Position numbers and translations under genes: made by a program. 64,000 bases of DNA from Nocardioides sp. zg-1228 (lineage in GTDB: Bacteria; Actinomycetota; Actinomycetes; Propionibacteriales; Nocardioidaceae). The notes under the pieces were generated by a model. It ran no database searches. It saw only the letters and a list, made by a program, of their open reading frames with translations, and was not told the DNA's origin. The DNA lies in assembly GCF_017086465.1 (NCBI RefSeq), contig NZ_CP070961.1:3844001-3908000 (forward strand). Reading direction: 5' to 3'. How positions within the stretch are numbered: the first letter of the stretch is position 1; every line of letters begins with the position of its first letter. Shown one piece after another: positions 6,972 to 16,392 of this stretch.

Positions 6972-8456
6972 CTAGTGCGCCCCGCCCACCGGTGGCGGCA
7001 GGCTCCCGGAGCGGGCCAGCTCGCCGTACCAGTGGGCGCTGGACTTCGGCGTCCTCCGCTGGGTGGCGTAGTCGACGTGGACCAGGCCGAAGCGCTTCGC
7101 GTAGCCGAAGGCCCACTCGAAGTTGTCGCAGAACGACCAGTGGAAGAACCCGCGCACGTCGACGCCCTCCTCGATGGCGCGGTGCACCGCGCGCAGGTAG
7201 GAGTCGAGGAACGCGATCCGGTCGGGGTCGTGGACCCGGCCCTGGGAGTCGGGGGCGTCGGCGAACGCCGCGCCGGTCTCGGTGAGGTAGATCGGCAGGC
7301 GGGGGTAGTCGTCGTGCAGGCGCCGCAGCAGGCGGTGCAGGCCGTCGGGCTGAATCTCCCACCCCATGTCGGTGAGCGGCAGCCCGCGGCTGGGGAACGT
7401 GACGTGCTCGGAGCCGGGGAACGGCGAGAGCGCCACCCGCTCGGGGTGGTCGGCACCGAGGCCGACGACGTCCGTGCGCGGGTGACCCGACACCTCGTTG
7501 CCGTGGTAGTAGTTGACGCCCAGCACGTCGATCGGGGACGAGATCACGTCGAGGTCGCCGTCGCGCACCACGTCGAGCCACGGCCGGCCCTGCCAGGTCA
7601 GCGCGGCCGTGTCGTCGAGCACGTCGGCGGGGTAGGCGCCGCGGAAGACCGGGTCGAGGAAGAACCGGTTGTGCAGGCCGTCGATGCGCCGCACGGCGTC
7701 GACGTCGACCGGGTCGCTCGGGTCGCTCGGGTCGGGGACGGTGAAGTTGAGGCTGAGCCCGAGCCGGTCGACGCCCCGGCTGCGCAGCTCCTGCGTCGCG
7801 AGCCCGTGCGCGAGCAGCAGGTGGTGGGCCGCGATCAGGCCCGCGGCCCCCTCCTGGCGTCCGGGGGCGTGGTGGCCCGCGGTGTAGCCGAGGAAGGAGG
7901 AGCACCACGGCTCGTTGAGGGTGGTCCAGGTCGGCACCCGGTCGCCCAGGGCGTCGTGCACGGCGATGGCGTGATCGACGAACCGGTGGGCGGTGTCGCG
8001 GTTGGTCCACCCGCCGGCGTCCTCGAGCACCTGCGGCAGGTCCCAGTGGTAGAGCGTCAGCCACGGCGCGATCCCGTGCGACAGCAGCTCGTCGACGAGC
8101 CGGTCGTAGAAGGCGAGCCCCGCTGCGTTGACCGGACCGGCGTCGGGTCGCACCCGCGGCCACGCGACGGAGAAGCGGTAGGACGTCGCACCGAGGTCGG
8201 CCAGCAGGGCCACGTCGTCGGGCATCCGGTGGTAGTGCTCGCAGGCCACGTCGCCGGTGTCGTCGTTGAGCACCGCACCGGGGATGTGGGAGAACGTGTC
8301 CCAGATCGACGGCGTACGTCCGTCCTCGGCGACGGCGCCCTCGATCTGGTAGGACGCGGTCGCCATGCCCCAGACGAAGTCGGTCGGGAAGCGTGCGGCC
8401 TCGGTGTCGATGGCGGTGGCGGCGGGTGTGGCGGCGGGCGTGGTGTGGATGGTCAT
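6972..8456 (-). CDS. Glycoside hydrolase family 1 beta-glucosidase
   Basis: A 494-residue retaining glycosidase, cytoplasmic by lack of a signal peptide. Family 1 landmarks are DFVWGMATASYQIEGA (27-42), YRFSVAWPRV, TLYHWDLPQ, and the acid/base Glu182 in TLNEP. The nucleophile is Glu393 in LTETG, where most family members have TENG. The C-terminal FFHWSFCDNFEWAFGYAKRFGL block is intact. The ATG at 8456 overlaps the permease stop, so the enzyme is coupled to the ABC importer and likely splits an imported beta-glucoside. Confidence 0.95.
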   Translation of the reverse strand: MTIHTTPAATPAATAIDTEAARFPTDFVWGMATASYQIEGAVAEDGRTPSIWDTFSHIPGAVLNDDTGDVACEHYHRMPDDVALLADLGATSYRFSVAWPRVRPDAGPVNAAGLAFYDRLVDELLSHGIAPWLTLYHWDLPQVLEDAGGWTNRDTAHRFVDHAIAVHDALGDRVPTWTTLNEPWCSSFLGYTAGHHAPGRQEGAAGLIAAHHLLLAHGLATQELRSRGVDRLGLSLNFTVPDPSDPSDPVDVDAVRRIDGLHNRFFLDPVFRGAYPADVLDDTAALTWQGRPWLDVVRDGDLDVISSPIDVLGVNYYHGNEVSGHPRTDVVGLGADHPERVALSPFPGSEHVTFPSRGLPLTDMGWEIQPDGLHRLLRRLHDDYPRLPIYLTETGAAFADAPDSQGRVHDPDRIAFLDSYLRAVHRAIEEGVDVRGFFHWSFCDNFEWAFGYAKRFGLVHVDYATQRRTPKSSAHWYGELARSGSLPPPVGGAH

Positions 8457-9271
8457 CCCTTGACGGCTCCTTGCATGATCCCGGTCACGAGCTGGCGACC
8501 GGCGACGACGAACAGGACGAGGAGCGGGACGGTGGCCAGGGTGGTCCCGGCGAGGACCATGCTGAAGTCCTTGAAGTACCCGCTCTGCAGCTGGTTGAGC
8601 GCCACCTGGATGGTGGGGTTGTCCGACGGCAGGGCGATCAGCGGCCAGAAGAAGTCGGTCCACACCTGCATGAAGGTGAACAGCCACAGGATCGCCGCGG
8701 CGGGTCGCGCCGCCGGGACGGCGACCGTGAGGAAGGTGCGGATCTGCGAGCACCCGTCCATCCGCGCGGCCTCGATCAGCTCGTCGGGCACCGCGTCGAC
8801 GAGGTACTGGCGCATGAAGAACACCCCGAAGGCGGTCACCAGCCAGGGGATGACGACCGACCAGATGCTGCCCGCCCACCCCAGCTTGGACATCAGGATG
8901 AACAGCGGGACGACGCCGAGCTGGGTGGGCACGGCCATCGTCGCGACGACCATGACCATCAGCGGCCCGTTGCCCCGGAAGCGGAGCTTGGCGAAGGCGT
9001 AGCCGGCGAGGGTGCAGAAGAAGACCACCGAGCACGCGGTGACGGTCGAGACGAGCAGGCTGTTGCCCAGCGCCTTCCAGAAGGGGATGGAGTCGAGCGC
9101 GCGCTGCGCGTTGTCGATGAAGTGGCCGCCCGGGAGCAGCGGCGGGATGCCCTGGGCGGCCACCTCCTTGGTCTGCGAGCCCAGCAGGAACGACCAGTAG
9201 AGCGGTGCGGCCGAGCCGAGCGCGAACGCGGCCAGCAGCCCGTAGACGAGGAACCCCGGGCGCCGGCTCAT
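8453..9271 (-). CDS. Carbohydrate ABC transporter permease, MalG type
   Basis: A 272-residue inner-membrane permease with six predicted helices. The EAA loop DELIEAARMDGCSQIRTFLT around residue 180 contacts the ATPase. The ATG at 9271 has GGGAGGATC before it and overlaps the stop of the partner permease by four bases. No ATP-binding subunit is present in the cluster, so the pair probably uses a shared MsiK-like ATPase encoded elsewhere, as is common for actinobacterial CUT1 importers. Confidence 0.94.
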   Translation of the reverse strand: MSRRPGFLVYGLLAAFALGSAAPLYWSFLLGSQTKEVAAQGIPPLLPGGHFIDNAQRALDSIPFWKALGNSLLVSTVTACSVVFFCTLAGYAFAKLRFRGNGPLMVMVVATMAVPTQLGVVPLFILMSKLGWAGSIWSVVIPWLVTAFGVFFMRQYLVDAVPDELIEAARMDGCSQIRTFLTVAVPAARPAAAILWLFTFMQVWTDFFWPLIALPSDNPTIQVALNQLQSGYFKDFSMVLAGTTLATVPLLVLFVVAGRQLVTGIMQGAVKG

Positions 9272-10281
9272 CGGGATCCTCCCCGGGTGCCGAAGCGGCG
9301 GATGGCCAGGAAGTTGCCGATGGCGAAGACGCAGATCACGAGGAACAGCAGCCAGGCCGTGGCCGAGGCGCGGCCGAGGTCGCGCAGCTGCCAGCCGAAG
9401 TCGTAGATCAGCATCGTGATGGTGCCGAACTGCCGGTCGCTGCCTCCGTTGCGGGCCGCGGTGTCGTCGAAGAGGCGGGGCTCGGCGAAGATCTGGAGAC
9501 CTCCGATGGTGGAGGTGATGATGACGAAGACCATCGTGGGCCGGATCATCGGCACGGTGATGGACAGGAACTGGCGCACCCGGCCGGCTCCGTCGATCGC
9601 GGCCGACTCGTAGAGGTCGCGGGGCACGGCCTGCATCGCGGCCAGGAAGATCAGCGCGTTGTAGCCGGTCCAGCGCCAGTTGACCATCGTCGCGATCGCG
9701 ACGTGGCTGGCGAGCCGGTCGGTGTGCCACGCGATCGGGTCGATGCCGACCATGCCGAGGAGCTCGTTGACCAGGCCGTAGCGGTCGCCGTAGAGGCTGC
9801 CGAAGATGATCGCCACGGCCACGGGCGAGACGACGAACGGCAGCAGGATGCTCATCCGCCACGTCGTGCGCGCCCGCAGCTGGTTGTCGAGCAGGGCGGC
9901 CACCACGAGCGCGAGCAGGATCTGCGGCACCGAGGAGATCAGGAAGATGCTGATCGTGTTGACCAGCTGCTTGGTGAAGTAGGGGTTGTCGATGACCTCG
10001 CGGTAGTTGCCGAGGCCGACGAAGTCGCCCTGGCCGCCGAGCAGGCTCCAGTCGTGCACCGACACCCACGCGGTGTAGGCCAGCGGGAACATGCCGACCA
10101 CGAGGAAGACGATGAAGAACGGGGCGATGTAGAGGTAGGGCGAGAGCGCCACGTCGAGCCGGCTCAGCCGGTGGCTCCACGGCCGCGGGCGCCGCCCGGG
10201 GTCGCGGCCGGCCGGGAGCCGGGCCCGGGACGACGGCACCTGCTCGGTGCCGTCGCCCCGGGTGGGGAGATGAGTGGTCAC
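9268..10281 (-). CDS. Sugar ABC transporter permease, MalF type
   Basis: A 337-residue partner permease. The cytoplasmic N-terminus is Arg/Pro rich for about 45 residues, followed by six helices. The EAA motif is visible as PRDLYESAAIDGAGRVRQF near residue 230. It forms the heterodimeric channel with the MalG-type protein and receives substrate from the lipoprotein encoded 37 bases upstream. Confidence 0.94.
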   Translation of the reverse strand: MTTHLPTRGDGTEQVPSSRARLPAGRDPGRRPRPWSHRLSRLDVALSPYLYIAPFFIVFLVVGMFPLAYTAWVSVHDWSLLGGQGDFVGLGNYREVIDNPYFTKQLVNTISIFLISSVPQILLALVVAALLDNQLRARTTWRMSILLPFVVSPVAVAIIFGSLYGDRYGLVNELLGMVGIDPIAWHTDRLASHVAIATMVNWRWTGYNALIFLAAMQAVPRDLYESAAIDGAGRVRQFLSITVPMIRPTMVFVIITSTIGGLQIFAEPRLFDDTAARNGGSDRQFGTITMLIYDFGWQLRDLGRASATAWLLFLVICVFAIGNFLAIRRFGTRGGSR

Positions 10282-10318
10282 GTCTCGCCGATCGGGTGGT
10301 GGGGTGCCCGGGGCCGGG

Positions 10319-11614
10319 TCAGCCCAGGGCCTCGACGTCGGTCAGGAACTGCTCCCACGACGTGTCGGGGTCCTGCGAGCCGTCGTCGACGCGCAGGATG
10401 GCGGCCTGGAACGCGGAGAGGATGTCGGAGTACTTCGGGCCCTTGAACGGCTGCACCGTGATCGCCGCCGCGCGCTCGGCCGTGATGGTGCCGATGGGCG
10501 CGTCGTTGAAGAACTCGTTGACCGCCTCCTTGACCTCCGGGGCGTCCTGCGCCTCGACCTGGCTGGGGAACGCACCCACGGCCTCGAACGCCTTGGCCTG
10601 CTGCTCGGGGGCGGTCAGCCAGGCGGCGACCTCCTTGGCCTCCTCGATGTTGTCGCCCTGCGCCGGGACGGTGAGGAACGAGCCGCCCCAGTTGCCGCCA
10701 CCGCCGGGGAAGACGTTGGCGATGTCCCATCCCTCGACGCCCTCGGAGTTGCCCTCGATGATGCCCATCATCCAGCCGGGGCAGGCGATCGTGGCGAAGC
10801 CGTCGTCCTGGAACTGCGCGGTCCAGTCGTCGCTCCACTGCGGGATCTTGGACGACAGCCCGCTCTCGATGTTGTCGGTGACGGCGGTCCACACCGCCTG
10901 GAGCTCGGGGTTGTCCACGTCGATGGTGGCCTCGTCGGTCTCGAACGGGTACTCGACCTGGTTGAGCATCGCCTGCGCGAGCGCGCCGGAGGAGTCGTAC
11001 CACGCGGTGCCGGGCATCGCCTTGACGAACTTCTCGCCGGTCGCGAAGTAGTCGTCCCACGTCCCCATCAGCTTGGCCACCTCCTCGCGGTCGGTGGGCA
11101 GGCCGGCCTTCTTGAACAGGTCGGCGCGGTAGCAGATGCTCTCCGGCCCGACGTCGGTGCCGTAGCCGATCATCTGGCCGTCGGCGTTGGTGCCGGCCTC
11201 GGCCTTCCAGTCGAGCCAGCGGCCCTCGAGCTCGGGGTCGGTGAGGTCGACGAAGGCGCCGCTCTCGGCCATGATCGCGGGCATCGCGTCGCCCTCGATC
11301 GCCTCGATGTCGGAGAGGCCGGAGCCCGCCGCCAGCTTGGTGTAGAGGTTGGCCTTGGCGTCGTCCCAGGTGCCGACCTTGACCTGCTTGATCTTGATGT
11401 CGTCGTTGTCGGCGTTCCACTCCTCGATGAGGTCCTCGTAGCCGAACTCGTTGAACGTCGCGACGGTGATCGTGGTCGCGCCATCGGCGCTCGATCCGTC
11501 GGAGTCGTCGTCGTTGCTGCACGCGGCCGCGGTCGTCGCGAGGGTGAGCGCCATCAGTGCGCTCGAGGCGAGTCGCACCCGCCGGGTCCGCTGGGTCCTG
11601 CTTGCTGTCTGCAC
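10319..11614 (-). CDS. Extracellular sugar-binding lipoprotein of the ABC importer
   Basis: A 431-residue family 1 solute-binding protein. The signal peptide has an Arg-rich start (RTQRTRRVRL), hydrophobic core and lipobox TAAAC, then an acidic linker SNDDDSDG. The mature domain includes TTITVATFNEFGYEDLIEEW and CPGWMMGIIEGNSEG. GTG 11614 is chosen because GGAG sits seven bases upstream; GTG 11617 and a far upstream ATG are less likely. As first gene of the operon it has its own promoter and two LacI-type operators. Confidence 0.93.
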   Translation of the reverse strand: MQTASRTQRTRRVRLASSALMALTLATTAAACSNDDDSDGSSADGATTITVATFNEFGYEDLIEEWNADNDDIKIKQVKVGTWDDAKANLYTKLAAGSGLSDIEAIEGDAMPAIMAESGAFVDLTDPELEGRWLDWKAEAGTNADGQMIGYGTDVGPESICYRADLFKKAGLPTDREEVAKLMGTWDDYFATGEKFVKAMPGTAWYDSSGALAQAMLNQVEYPFETDEATIDVDNPELQAVWTAVTDNIESGLSSKIPQWSDDWTAQFQDDGFATIACPGWMMGIIEGNSEGVEGWDIANVFPGGGGNWGGSFLTVPAQGDNIEEAKEVAAWLTAPEQQAKAFEAVGAFPSQVEAQDAPEVKEAVNEFFNDAPIGTITAERAAAITVQPFKGPKYSDILSAFQAAILRVDDGSQDPDTSWEQFLTDVEALG

Positions 11615-11680
11615 CACTGCACTCCTGCCGTCCTGCGGGGTGCCGGGCTGGTCGCCCGGCCGGGAGGTGGACGTGAGCGG

Positions 11681-11696
11681 TGTGAGAGCGCTTCCA
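11681..11696. promoter_or_regulatory. LacI-type operator O1
   Basis: TGTGAGAGCGCTTCCA, centred on the GAGCGCTT core typical of LacI-family sites in actinobacterial sugar operons. It lies just downstream of the predicted -10 box, so a bound repressor would block initiation. The same 16 bases recur exactly 88 bases away. Confidence 0.7.
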
Positions 11697-11712
11697 CTTC
11701 CGTCCGCCAGCA

Positions 11713-11741
11713 ACTATGACGACGGTCACATGACCTGTCAA
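11713..11741 (-). promoter_or_regulatory. Sigma-70-type promoter of the sugar operon
   Basis: On the minus strand TTGACA (11741-11736) and CATAGT (11718-11713) are separated by 17 bases, a near-consensus housekeeping promoter. It faces the binding-protein gene about 100 bases downstream and is bracketed by the two operators. Confidence 0.65.
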
Positions 11742-11768
11742 CGGCTTGCGGACAAAACCGATCCGGAA

Positions 11769-11800
11769 TGTGAGAGCGCTTCCATGAAAGCGGCTCTCAC
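11769..11800. promoter_or_regulatory. LacI-type operator O2 with extended palindrome
   Basis: TGTGAGAGCGCTTCCA at 11769-11784 is identical to O1. In addition GTGAGAGC (11770-11777) and GCTCTCAC (11793-11800) form an inverted pair. The site lies upstream of the -35 box and its far end overlaps the monooxygenase stop codon. Two identical sites either side of a promoter suggest repression by DNA looping. Confidence 0.65.
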
Positions 11801-13245
11801 GACCAGTCCAGGACCCCGTCGTCGAGGGGCGCGCGGCGGATCGTGCGGGCGTCGTGGAGGTAGCTCTGCCGCAGCGTCCACGGGGCGACGGTGCCTTGGC
11901 GCGGCAGCGTGTGGACCACCCGCTGGATGTAGCCCGCGTCGAAGTCCATCAGCGGGACCTCCTCGACCGACGGGTCGCGCACCGGCACCACCGAGCGCTC
12001 CCCGGTGGCGCGCATCCGCGTCAGCAGCCGGACGACGTACTCGCTGACGAGATCGGCCTTGAGCGTCCAGGAGGCGTTGGTGTAGCCGATCGTGAAGGCG
12101 AAGTTGGGCACCCCGGACAGCATCATCGCCCGGTAGGCCATCGTGTCGCGGGGCTCGACGGTCTCGCCGTCCACGCTGAGCTCGGCGCCGCCGAAGACCT
12201 GCAGCGACAGGCCGGTGGCCGTCACGACCACGTCGGCCTCGAGCCGCCGCCCCGACTCCAGCTCCACGCCGGTCTCGGTGAAGGTGGCGATGCGGTCGGT
12301 GACGACCTCCGCGCGTCCGTCGCCGATGGCCCGGAACAGGTCGCCGTCGGGCACCAGGCACATCCGCTGGTCCCACGGGTCGTAGGCCGGGTTGAAGTGG
12401 GTGTCGACGGCGTAGCCGGCCGGCAGCTGCGCCACGTTGACCCGGCGCACGAAGCGGCGCACGAGGTCGGGGCGGCGGCGGCTCGCGCGGTAGAGCGCGG
12501 CCTGCAGCGCGATGTTCTTCCAGCGGGTCACGACGTAGGAGCGGTCCTCCCCCACCAGCCTGGTCAGCCGCCCCTTCACCCCGTCCGTGGCCGGCACCGG
12601 GAGGACGTAGGTCGGCGAGCGCTGCAGCATGGTGACGTGCGCGGCGCCCGTGTCGGCGAGGGCGGGCACGAGGGTGACGGCGGTGGCGCCCGAGCCGATC
12701 ACGACCACGCGCTTGCCGGTGTGGTCGAGGTCGTCGGGCCAGCGCTGCGGGTGCACGAGCCGGCCGCCGAAGCGCTCCTGTCCCTCGAAGTGCGGGGCGT
12801 GGCCGGCGTCGTAGTCGTAGTAGCCGCTGCACGCCCAGAGGAAGCCGGCGGTGATGGTGCGCCGCTCGCCGTCGACCTCGGCGGTCACCGTCCACCGTGC
12901 GGCGCTCGAGTCCCAGTCCGCCGCGACGACGCGGTGCCCGTAGCGGATGTGGCGGTCGACGCCGTGCTCGCGCGCGGTGTCGCGCAGGTAGGCCAGGATC
13001 GAGGCGCCGTCGGCCAGCGCCGTGTCGCCGCGCCACGGCCGGAAGCGGTAGCCCAGCGTGTGCATGTCGGAGTCGGAGCGCACGCCCGGGTAGCGGAAGA
13101 GGTCCCACGTGCCGCCGCTGGCGTCGCGGCGCTCCCACACGGCGTACGTCGTCTGCGGCAGGTCGGTGGCCAGGTGCGCGGCCGCGCCGATGCCCGACAG
13201 CCCGGCCCCGATGATCAGCACGTCGACGTGCTCGCGACTGCTCAC
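11797..13245 (-). CDS. EthA-like flavin-containing (Baeyer-Villiger type) monooxygenase
   Basis: A 482-residue FAD- and NADPH-dependent monooxygenase. The FAD Rossmann motif is VLIIGAGLSGIGAAAHL (9-25), followed by ASGGTWDLFRYPGVRSDSDMHT. The NADPH motif is VVVIGSGATAVTLVPAL near residue 180. Length and the FRYPGVRSDSDM block match mycobacterial EthA, a Baeyer-Villiger enzyme that oxidises ketones and activates ethionamide. The physiological substrate is unknown. The start is GTG at 13245. The gene ends inside operator O2 of the next operon, so read-through there would meet the LacI repressor. Confidence 0.9.
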   Translation of the reverse strand: MSSREHVDVLIIGAGLSGIGAAAHLATDLPQTTYAVWERRDASGGTWDLFRYPGVRSDSDMHTLGYRFRPWRGDTALADGASILAYLRDTAREHGVDRHIRYGHRVVAADWDSSAARWTVTAEVDGERRTITAGFLWACSGYYDYDAGHAPHFEGQERFGGRLVHPQRWPDDLDHTGKRVVVIGSGATAVTLVPALADTGAAHVTMLQRSPTYVLPVPATDGVKGRLTRLVGEDRSYVVTRWKNIALQAALYRASRRRPDLVRRFVRRVNVAQLPAGYAVDTHFNPAYDPWDQRMCLVPDGDLFRAIGDGRAEVVTDRIATFTETGVELESGRRLEADVVVTATGLSLQVFGGAELSVDGETVEPRDTMAYRAMMLSGVPNFAFTIGYTNASWTLKADLVSEYVVRLLTRMRATGERSVVPVRDPSVEEVPLMDFDAGYIQRVVHTLPRQGTVAPWTLRQSYLHDARTIRRAPLDDGVLDWS

Positions 13246-13294
13246 GTCCCGAGGGTAGGTGACGCGGGCCCATGGCGTGACGACGAGTGACAGG

Positions 13295-14479
13295 TCAGCG
13301 CAGGTTGCGCGCCATCGCCGCGAGCCCGAGCACCGGGCCGGGCAGCAGGAGCAGCGACACCAGCGGCCCGAGGTCGCCGACCAGCGCGACGGTCAGCGCG
13401 ATGGCACCGATGGTGAGGCCGAAGCCCAGGCCGTTCTGGATGGCGAGCGCGCTGCCCACGAGGTGGGGCGGGCACGCCCGGGCCGACAGCGCGGAGAACT
13501 GGGCCGAGTCGGCGACGACCGCGACGCCCCACACGAGCAGCAGCGCCAGCGCGAGCGCGACCGGGGCGCGCGCGACCAGCGGGTAGACCAGGCAGGCGGC
13601 GCCGGAGACGGACAGCGCGGTCGCGGCCACGCGTACGCCGCCGACGCGCCGGCTCCACCAGCCCCCGGCGACCGACCCGAGCGCCCCCGCCCCGATCACC
13701 GCGAACGCCCAGCCGTTGAGGGTCGTGCCGCGGTCGCCGAGGAGGTCGAGCAGCAGCAGCGGCACGAGGGTCCAGAAGGCGTAGAGCTCCCACATGTGCC
13801 CGAAGTAGCCCAGCGCCGCACCCCGGTAGCCCCGCACCCGGAACGCCTGGAGCACGGCGCCGGGGCGCAGCCCGGCGGCACCTCCGCGCGGCAGGTGGGG
13901 CCCGTCGCCGAGCAGCAGCACCACGACGCCGGCCACGAGGGCCAGCACCGAGGAGGTGAGGACGACGGCCCGCCACTGCCAGCCGAGGCCGAGCGAGGTG
14001 ATCAGGTGCGGGAGGGCGGTGCCGAGGGTGAGCATGCCGACGAGCCAGCCGAGCGCCTCGCCGGCGCGGTCGGGGGACCAGGAGACGACGAGCTTCATCC
14101 CCAGCGGGTAGATGCCGGCCAGGCTGAGTCCGGTGACGAACCGCCACGCCACCCCTTCGGCCGTGCCGTCGGCGAGCAGCGCGAAGCCGGCGTTGCTGCC
14201 CGCGCCGAGCACGCAGGCGACCGCGAAGATCCGGCTCGCCGGGAAGCGGTCGGGCAGGCTGGTCACCGCCGCGAGGAGCGTGCCGAGGACGAAGCCCGAC
14301 TGCACGGCGACGGTGAGGCTGCCCAGGCCCGCGTCGGTCAGGTCCCAGACCTCGCGGAGATCGGAGGCCGCGGCGTTGGCGCTGAACCACAGCGACGTGC
14401 CGAGCAGCTGGGCGACGACGACCACCGGCACGGCGAGGCGCGCGCGGCGCGCCGCGACCGGGTGCGTGTCGACGTCCAC
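13295..14479 (-). CDS. Major facilitator superfamily transporter
   Basis: A 394-residue polytopic membrane protein with about twelve hydrophobic helices. The first is [20 protein letters not shown]. The loop [10 protein letters not shown] after helix 2 and [21 protein letters not shown] fit MFS drug or nitrate-type exporters. GTG start at 14479. It shares strand with the flanking genes but is separated by about 24 and 49 bases. No substrate can be assigned. Confidence 0.88.
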   Translation of the reverse strand: MDVDTHPVAARRARLAVPVVVVAQLLGTSLWFSANAAASDLREVWDLTDAGLGSLTVAVQSGFVLGTLLAAVTSLPDRFPASRIFAVACVLGAGSNAGFALLADGTAEGVAWRFVTGLSLAGIYPLGMKLVVSWSPDRAGEALGWLVGMLTLGTALPHLITSLGLGWQWRAVVLTSSVLALVAGVVVLLLGDGPHLPRGGAAGLRPGAVLQAFRVRGYRGAALGYFGHMWELYAFWTLVPLLLLDLLGDRGTTLNGWAFAVIGAGALGSVAGGWWSRRVGGVRVAATALSVSGAACLVYPLVARAPVALALALLLVWGVAVVADSAQFSALSARACPPHLVGSALAIQNGLGFGLTIGAIALTVALVGDLGPLVSLLLLPGPVLGLAAMARNLR

Positions 14480-14503
14480 CGCCTCACCCTCCCAGAGACG
14501 GGC

Positions 14504-15238
14504 TCAGGCGCGGGCGTGGAGCTCGACGAACCTGGCCAGCAGCCGCACCGGCTCGGCGACCATCGCCTCGCGGGCGGCCGACTTGAGGTGCTCCTGCTCG
14601 TGCGGCTCGTAGTAGCCGTGGGCGCTGTAGGCGTCGATGCGGTCGCAGATCGCGACGGCGTCGAGCTCGGGGTGGAACTGCGTGGCGTAGACGTGGCGTC
14701 CGATCCGGAAGGCGTGGACGGGGCAGGTGGGCGTCGAGGCGAGCAGCACCGCGCCGTCGGGCAGCCGCGAGACCGCCTCCTTGTGACCGAGGTAGGCCAG
14801 GAACTCCGCCGGCATCACACCGAACAGGGGGTCGGCGCGGCCGGCCTCGGTGAGCCCCACGGGCAGGGCGCCGATGGGCTCGCCCCACGTCCGGTCGACG
14901 ACGCCGCCGCCCAGAGTGCCGAGCACCCCGATGCCGTAGCAGGCGCCGAGGAACGGGAAGTCGGCCGCGACCGCCCGCTCGGCGAGCCGGTGCAGCTCGG
15001 CCTCGGCCCGGCGCTGCGCCGGCGACTTCACGTCCTCGGGGTCGGAGACGTTGAAGGGGCCGCCGCCGAGGATGATCCCGGACCACGCGGCGAGGTCGAC
15101 CTCGCCGAGCGGCTCGGCCTCGAGCCGGACGCGCACCAGCTCGTCGGGGCGCAGGCCGCAGCCGGCCAGCACCGCGTCGTACTCCTGCTGGGCGACGTCG
15201 TCCTCCGCGCGGGTGCCGAGGAAGAGGAAGGGCCTCAC
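14504..15238 (-). CDS. Class I glutamine amidotransferase domain protein
   Basis: A 244-residue stand-alone GATase1 domain, GuaA-like. The nucleophile is Cys100 in FLGACYGIGVLG; His189 and Glu191 in TQFHPELD complete the triad. The oxyanion strand is IILGGGPFNVSD. Such enzymes release ammonia from glutamine or related gamma-glutamyl compounds; no synthetase partner lies beside it. The GTG at 15238 overlaps the racemase stop (GTGA), and the longer ATG frame would run inside the racemase gene. Confidence 0.85.
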   Translation of the reverse strand: MRPFLFLGTRAEDDVAQQEYDAVLAGCGLRPDELVRVRLEAEPLGEVDLAAWSGIILGGGPFNVSDPEDVKSPAQRRAEAELHRLAERAVAADFPFLGACYGIGVLGTLGGGVVDRTWGEPIGALPVGLTEAGRADPLFGVMPAEFLAYLGHKEAVSRLPDGAVLLASTPTCPVHAFRIGRHVYATQFHPELDAVAICDRIDAYSAHGYYEPHEQEHLKSAAREAMVAEPVRLLARFVELHARA

Positions 15239-16383
15239 GCCTGCGCCGCCGCGCCGTCGGCGAGCAGCCGGTCGACATCGCGTACGCCCCACGCCTCCAG
15301 CGCCTCGCGGGTGTGCTGCCCCGGCAGCGCCGGCGCGAGGCCCAGGGTGGGGGCGGTGCGCGAGAAGCGCGGCGCGGGCGCCGGCTGGGTGACCCCGTCA
15401 CGCTCGACGAAGGTGCCGCGGGCGGCGAGGTGGGGGTGGGCGGGGGCCTCGGACAGGGGTACGACGGGCGCGACGCAGGCGTCCGTGCCGTCGAAGACCT
15501 CGCACCACTCGGCCTGCGTGCGCTCCTTGAACCGCCGGGTCAGCGCGTCCCGGATCTCGGCGTGGTTGGCCGGGTCGTCGCGGTCGGGCAGGTCGACGCC
15601 GATGCGCTCGACGAGCGCGGCCCAGAACTGCGGCTCGAGCGCGCCGACGCTCACGTGCCGGCCGTCGGCGGTCTCGTAGAGGTCGTACCAGGGGGTGCCG
15701 CCGTCGAGCAGGCCCGAGCGGCGGGTGCCGGTGGCGAGGCCGATCGCGGCGAACGTGGAGGCCATCGCGTTGAGGTGGGCGGTGCCGTCGACGATCGCGG
15801 CGTCCACCACCTGGCCGCGTCCGCTGGCGCGCGCCTCGAGGAGCGCGGCGAGGACGCCGATGACGAGGTAGGTCGAGCCACCGCCGAAGTCGCCGAGGAG
15901 GTTGCTCGGGAAGTGCGGCCGGTCGCGGTCCTGGCCCAGGCCGTGGAGCGCGCCGCTGACCGCGACGTAGTTCATGTCGTGCCCGGCGGCCCCGCTCCAC
16001 GGGCCGTCCTGGCCCCAGCCGGTCATCCGCGCGAAGACCAGGCGCGGGTTGCGGGCGTGGCAGGTGTCGGGGCCGAGCCCGAGGCGCTCGATCGCGCCCG
16101 GGCGCATCCCCTCGACGAGGACGTCGGCCTGCTCGACCAGGTCGAGCACGGTGGCGACCGCGTCGGGGTGCTTGAGGTCGAGGGCCACGCTCGGCCGCCC
16201 GCGGGCCATCACGTCCTTCGCGCCCATCGCGAACATCCCGCCGCCCGGCCGGTCGATGCGGATCACGTCGGCGCCGAGGTCGGCCAGGATCATGCACGCG
16301 TGCGGACCCGGGCCGATGCCGGCGACCTCGACCACCCGCACGCCCCGCAACGGTCCGGTGCCCTGCCCCAGCTCGTACGTCAT
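15235..16383 (-). CDS. Alpha-methylacyl-CoA racemase-like CaiB/BaiF protein
   Basis: A 382-residue class III CoA-transferase fold enzyme. The features suit the racemase branch, which epimerises 2-methylacyl-CoA thioesters during branched-chain or sterol side-chain breakdown. His135 in GHDMNYVAVSGALHGLG and Asp165 in LLGDFGGGS correspond to the acid/base pair of mycobacterial MCR. The N-terminal LRGVRVVEVAGIGPGPHACMILADLGADVIRIDRP is also typical. It is transcribed away from the small CPCC locus and is coupled to the amidotransferase. Confidence 0.88.
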   Translation of the reverse strand: MTYELGQGTGPLRGVRVVEVAGIGPGPHACMILADLGADVIRIDRPGGGMFAMGAKDVMARGRPSVALDLKHPDAVATVLDLVEQADVLVEGMRPGAIERLGLGPDTCHARNPRLVFARMTGWGQDGPWSGAAGHDMNYVAVSGALHGLGQDRDRPHFPSNLLGDFGGGSTYLVIGVLAALLEARASGRGQVVDAAIVDGTAHLNAMASTFAAIGLATGTRRSGLLDGGTPWYDLYETADGRHVSVGALEPQFWAALVERIGVDLPDRDDPANHAEIRDALTRRFKERTQAEWCEVFDGTDACVAPVVPLSEAPAHPHLAARGTFVERDGVTQPAPAPRFSRTAPTLGLAPALPGQHTREALEAWGVRDVDRLLADGAAAQA

Positions 16384-16392
16384 GGCCCGATC

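Noticed and set aside
5360..9002. Very long plus-strand frames (641 and 732 codons) opposite the LacI regulator and beta-glucosidase
   Set aside because: The minus-strand genes are full length with correct catalytic motifs; the plus frames show no domain and have shadow composition.
11681..11784. Two 16-base direct repeats as a CRISPR or tandem array
   Set aside because: Only two copies, 88 bases apart around a promoter, and the core matches LacI-type operators.
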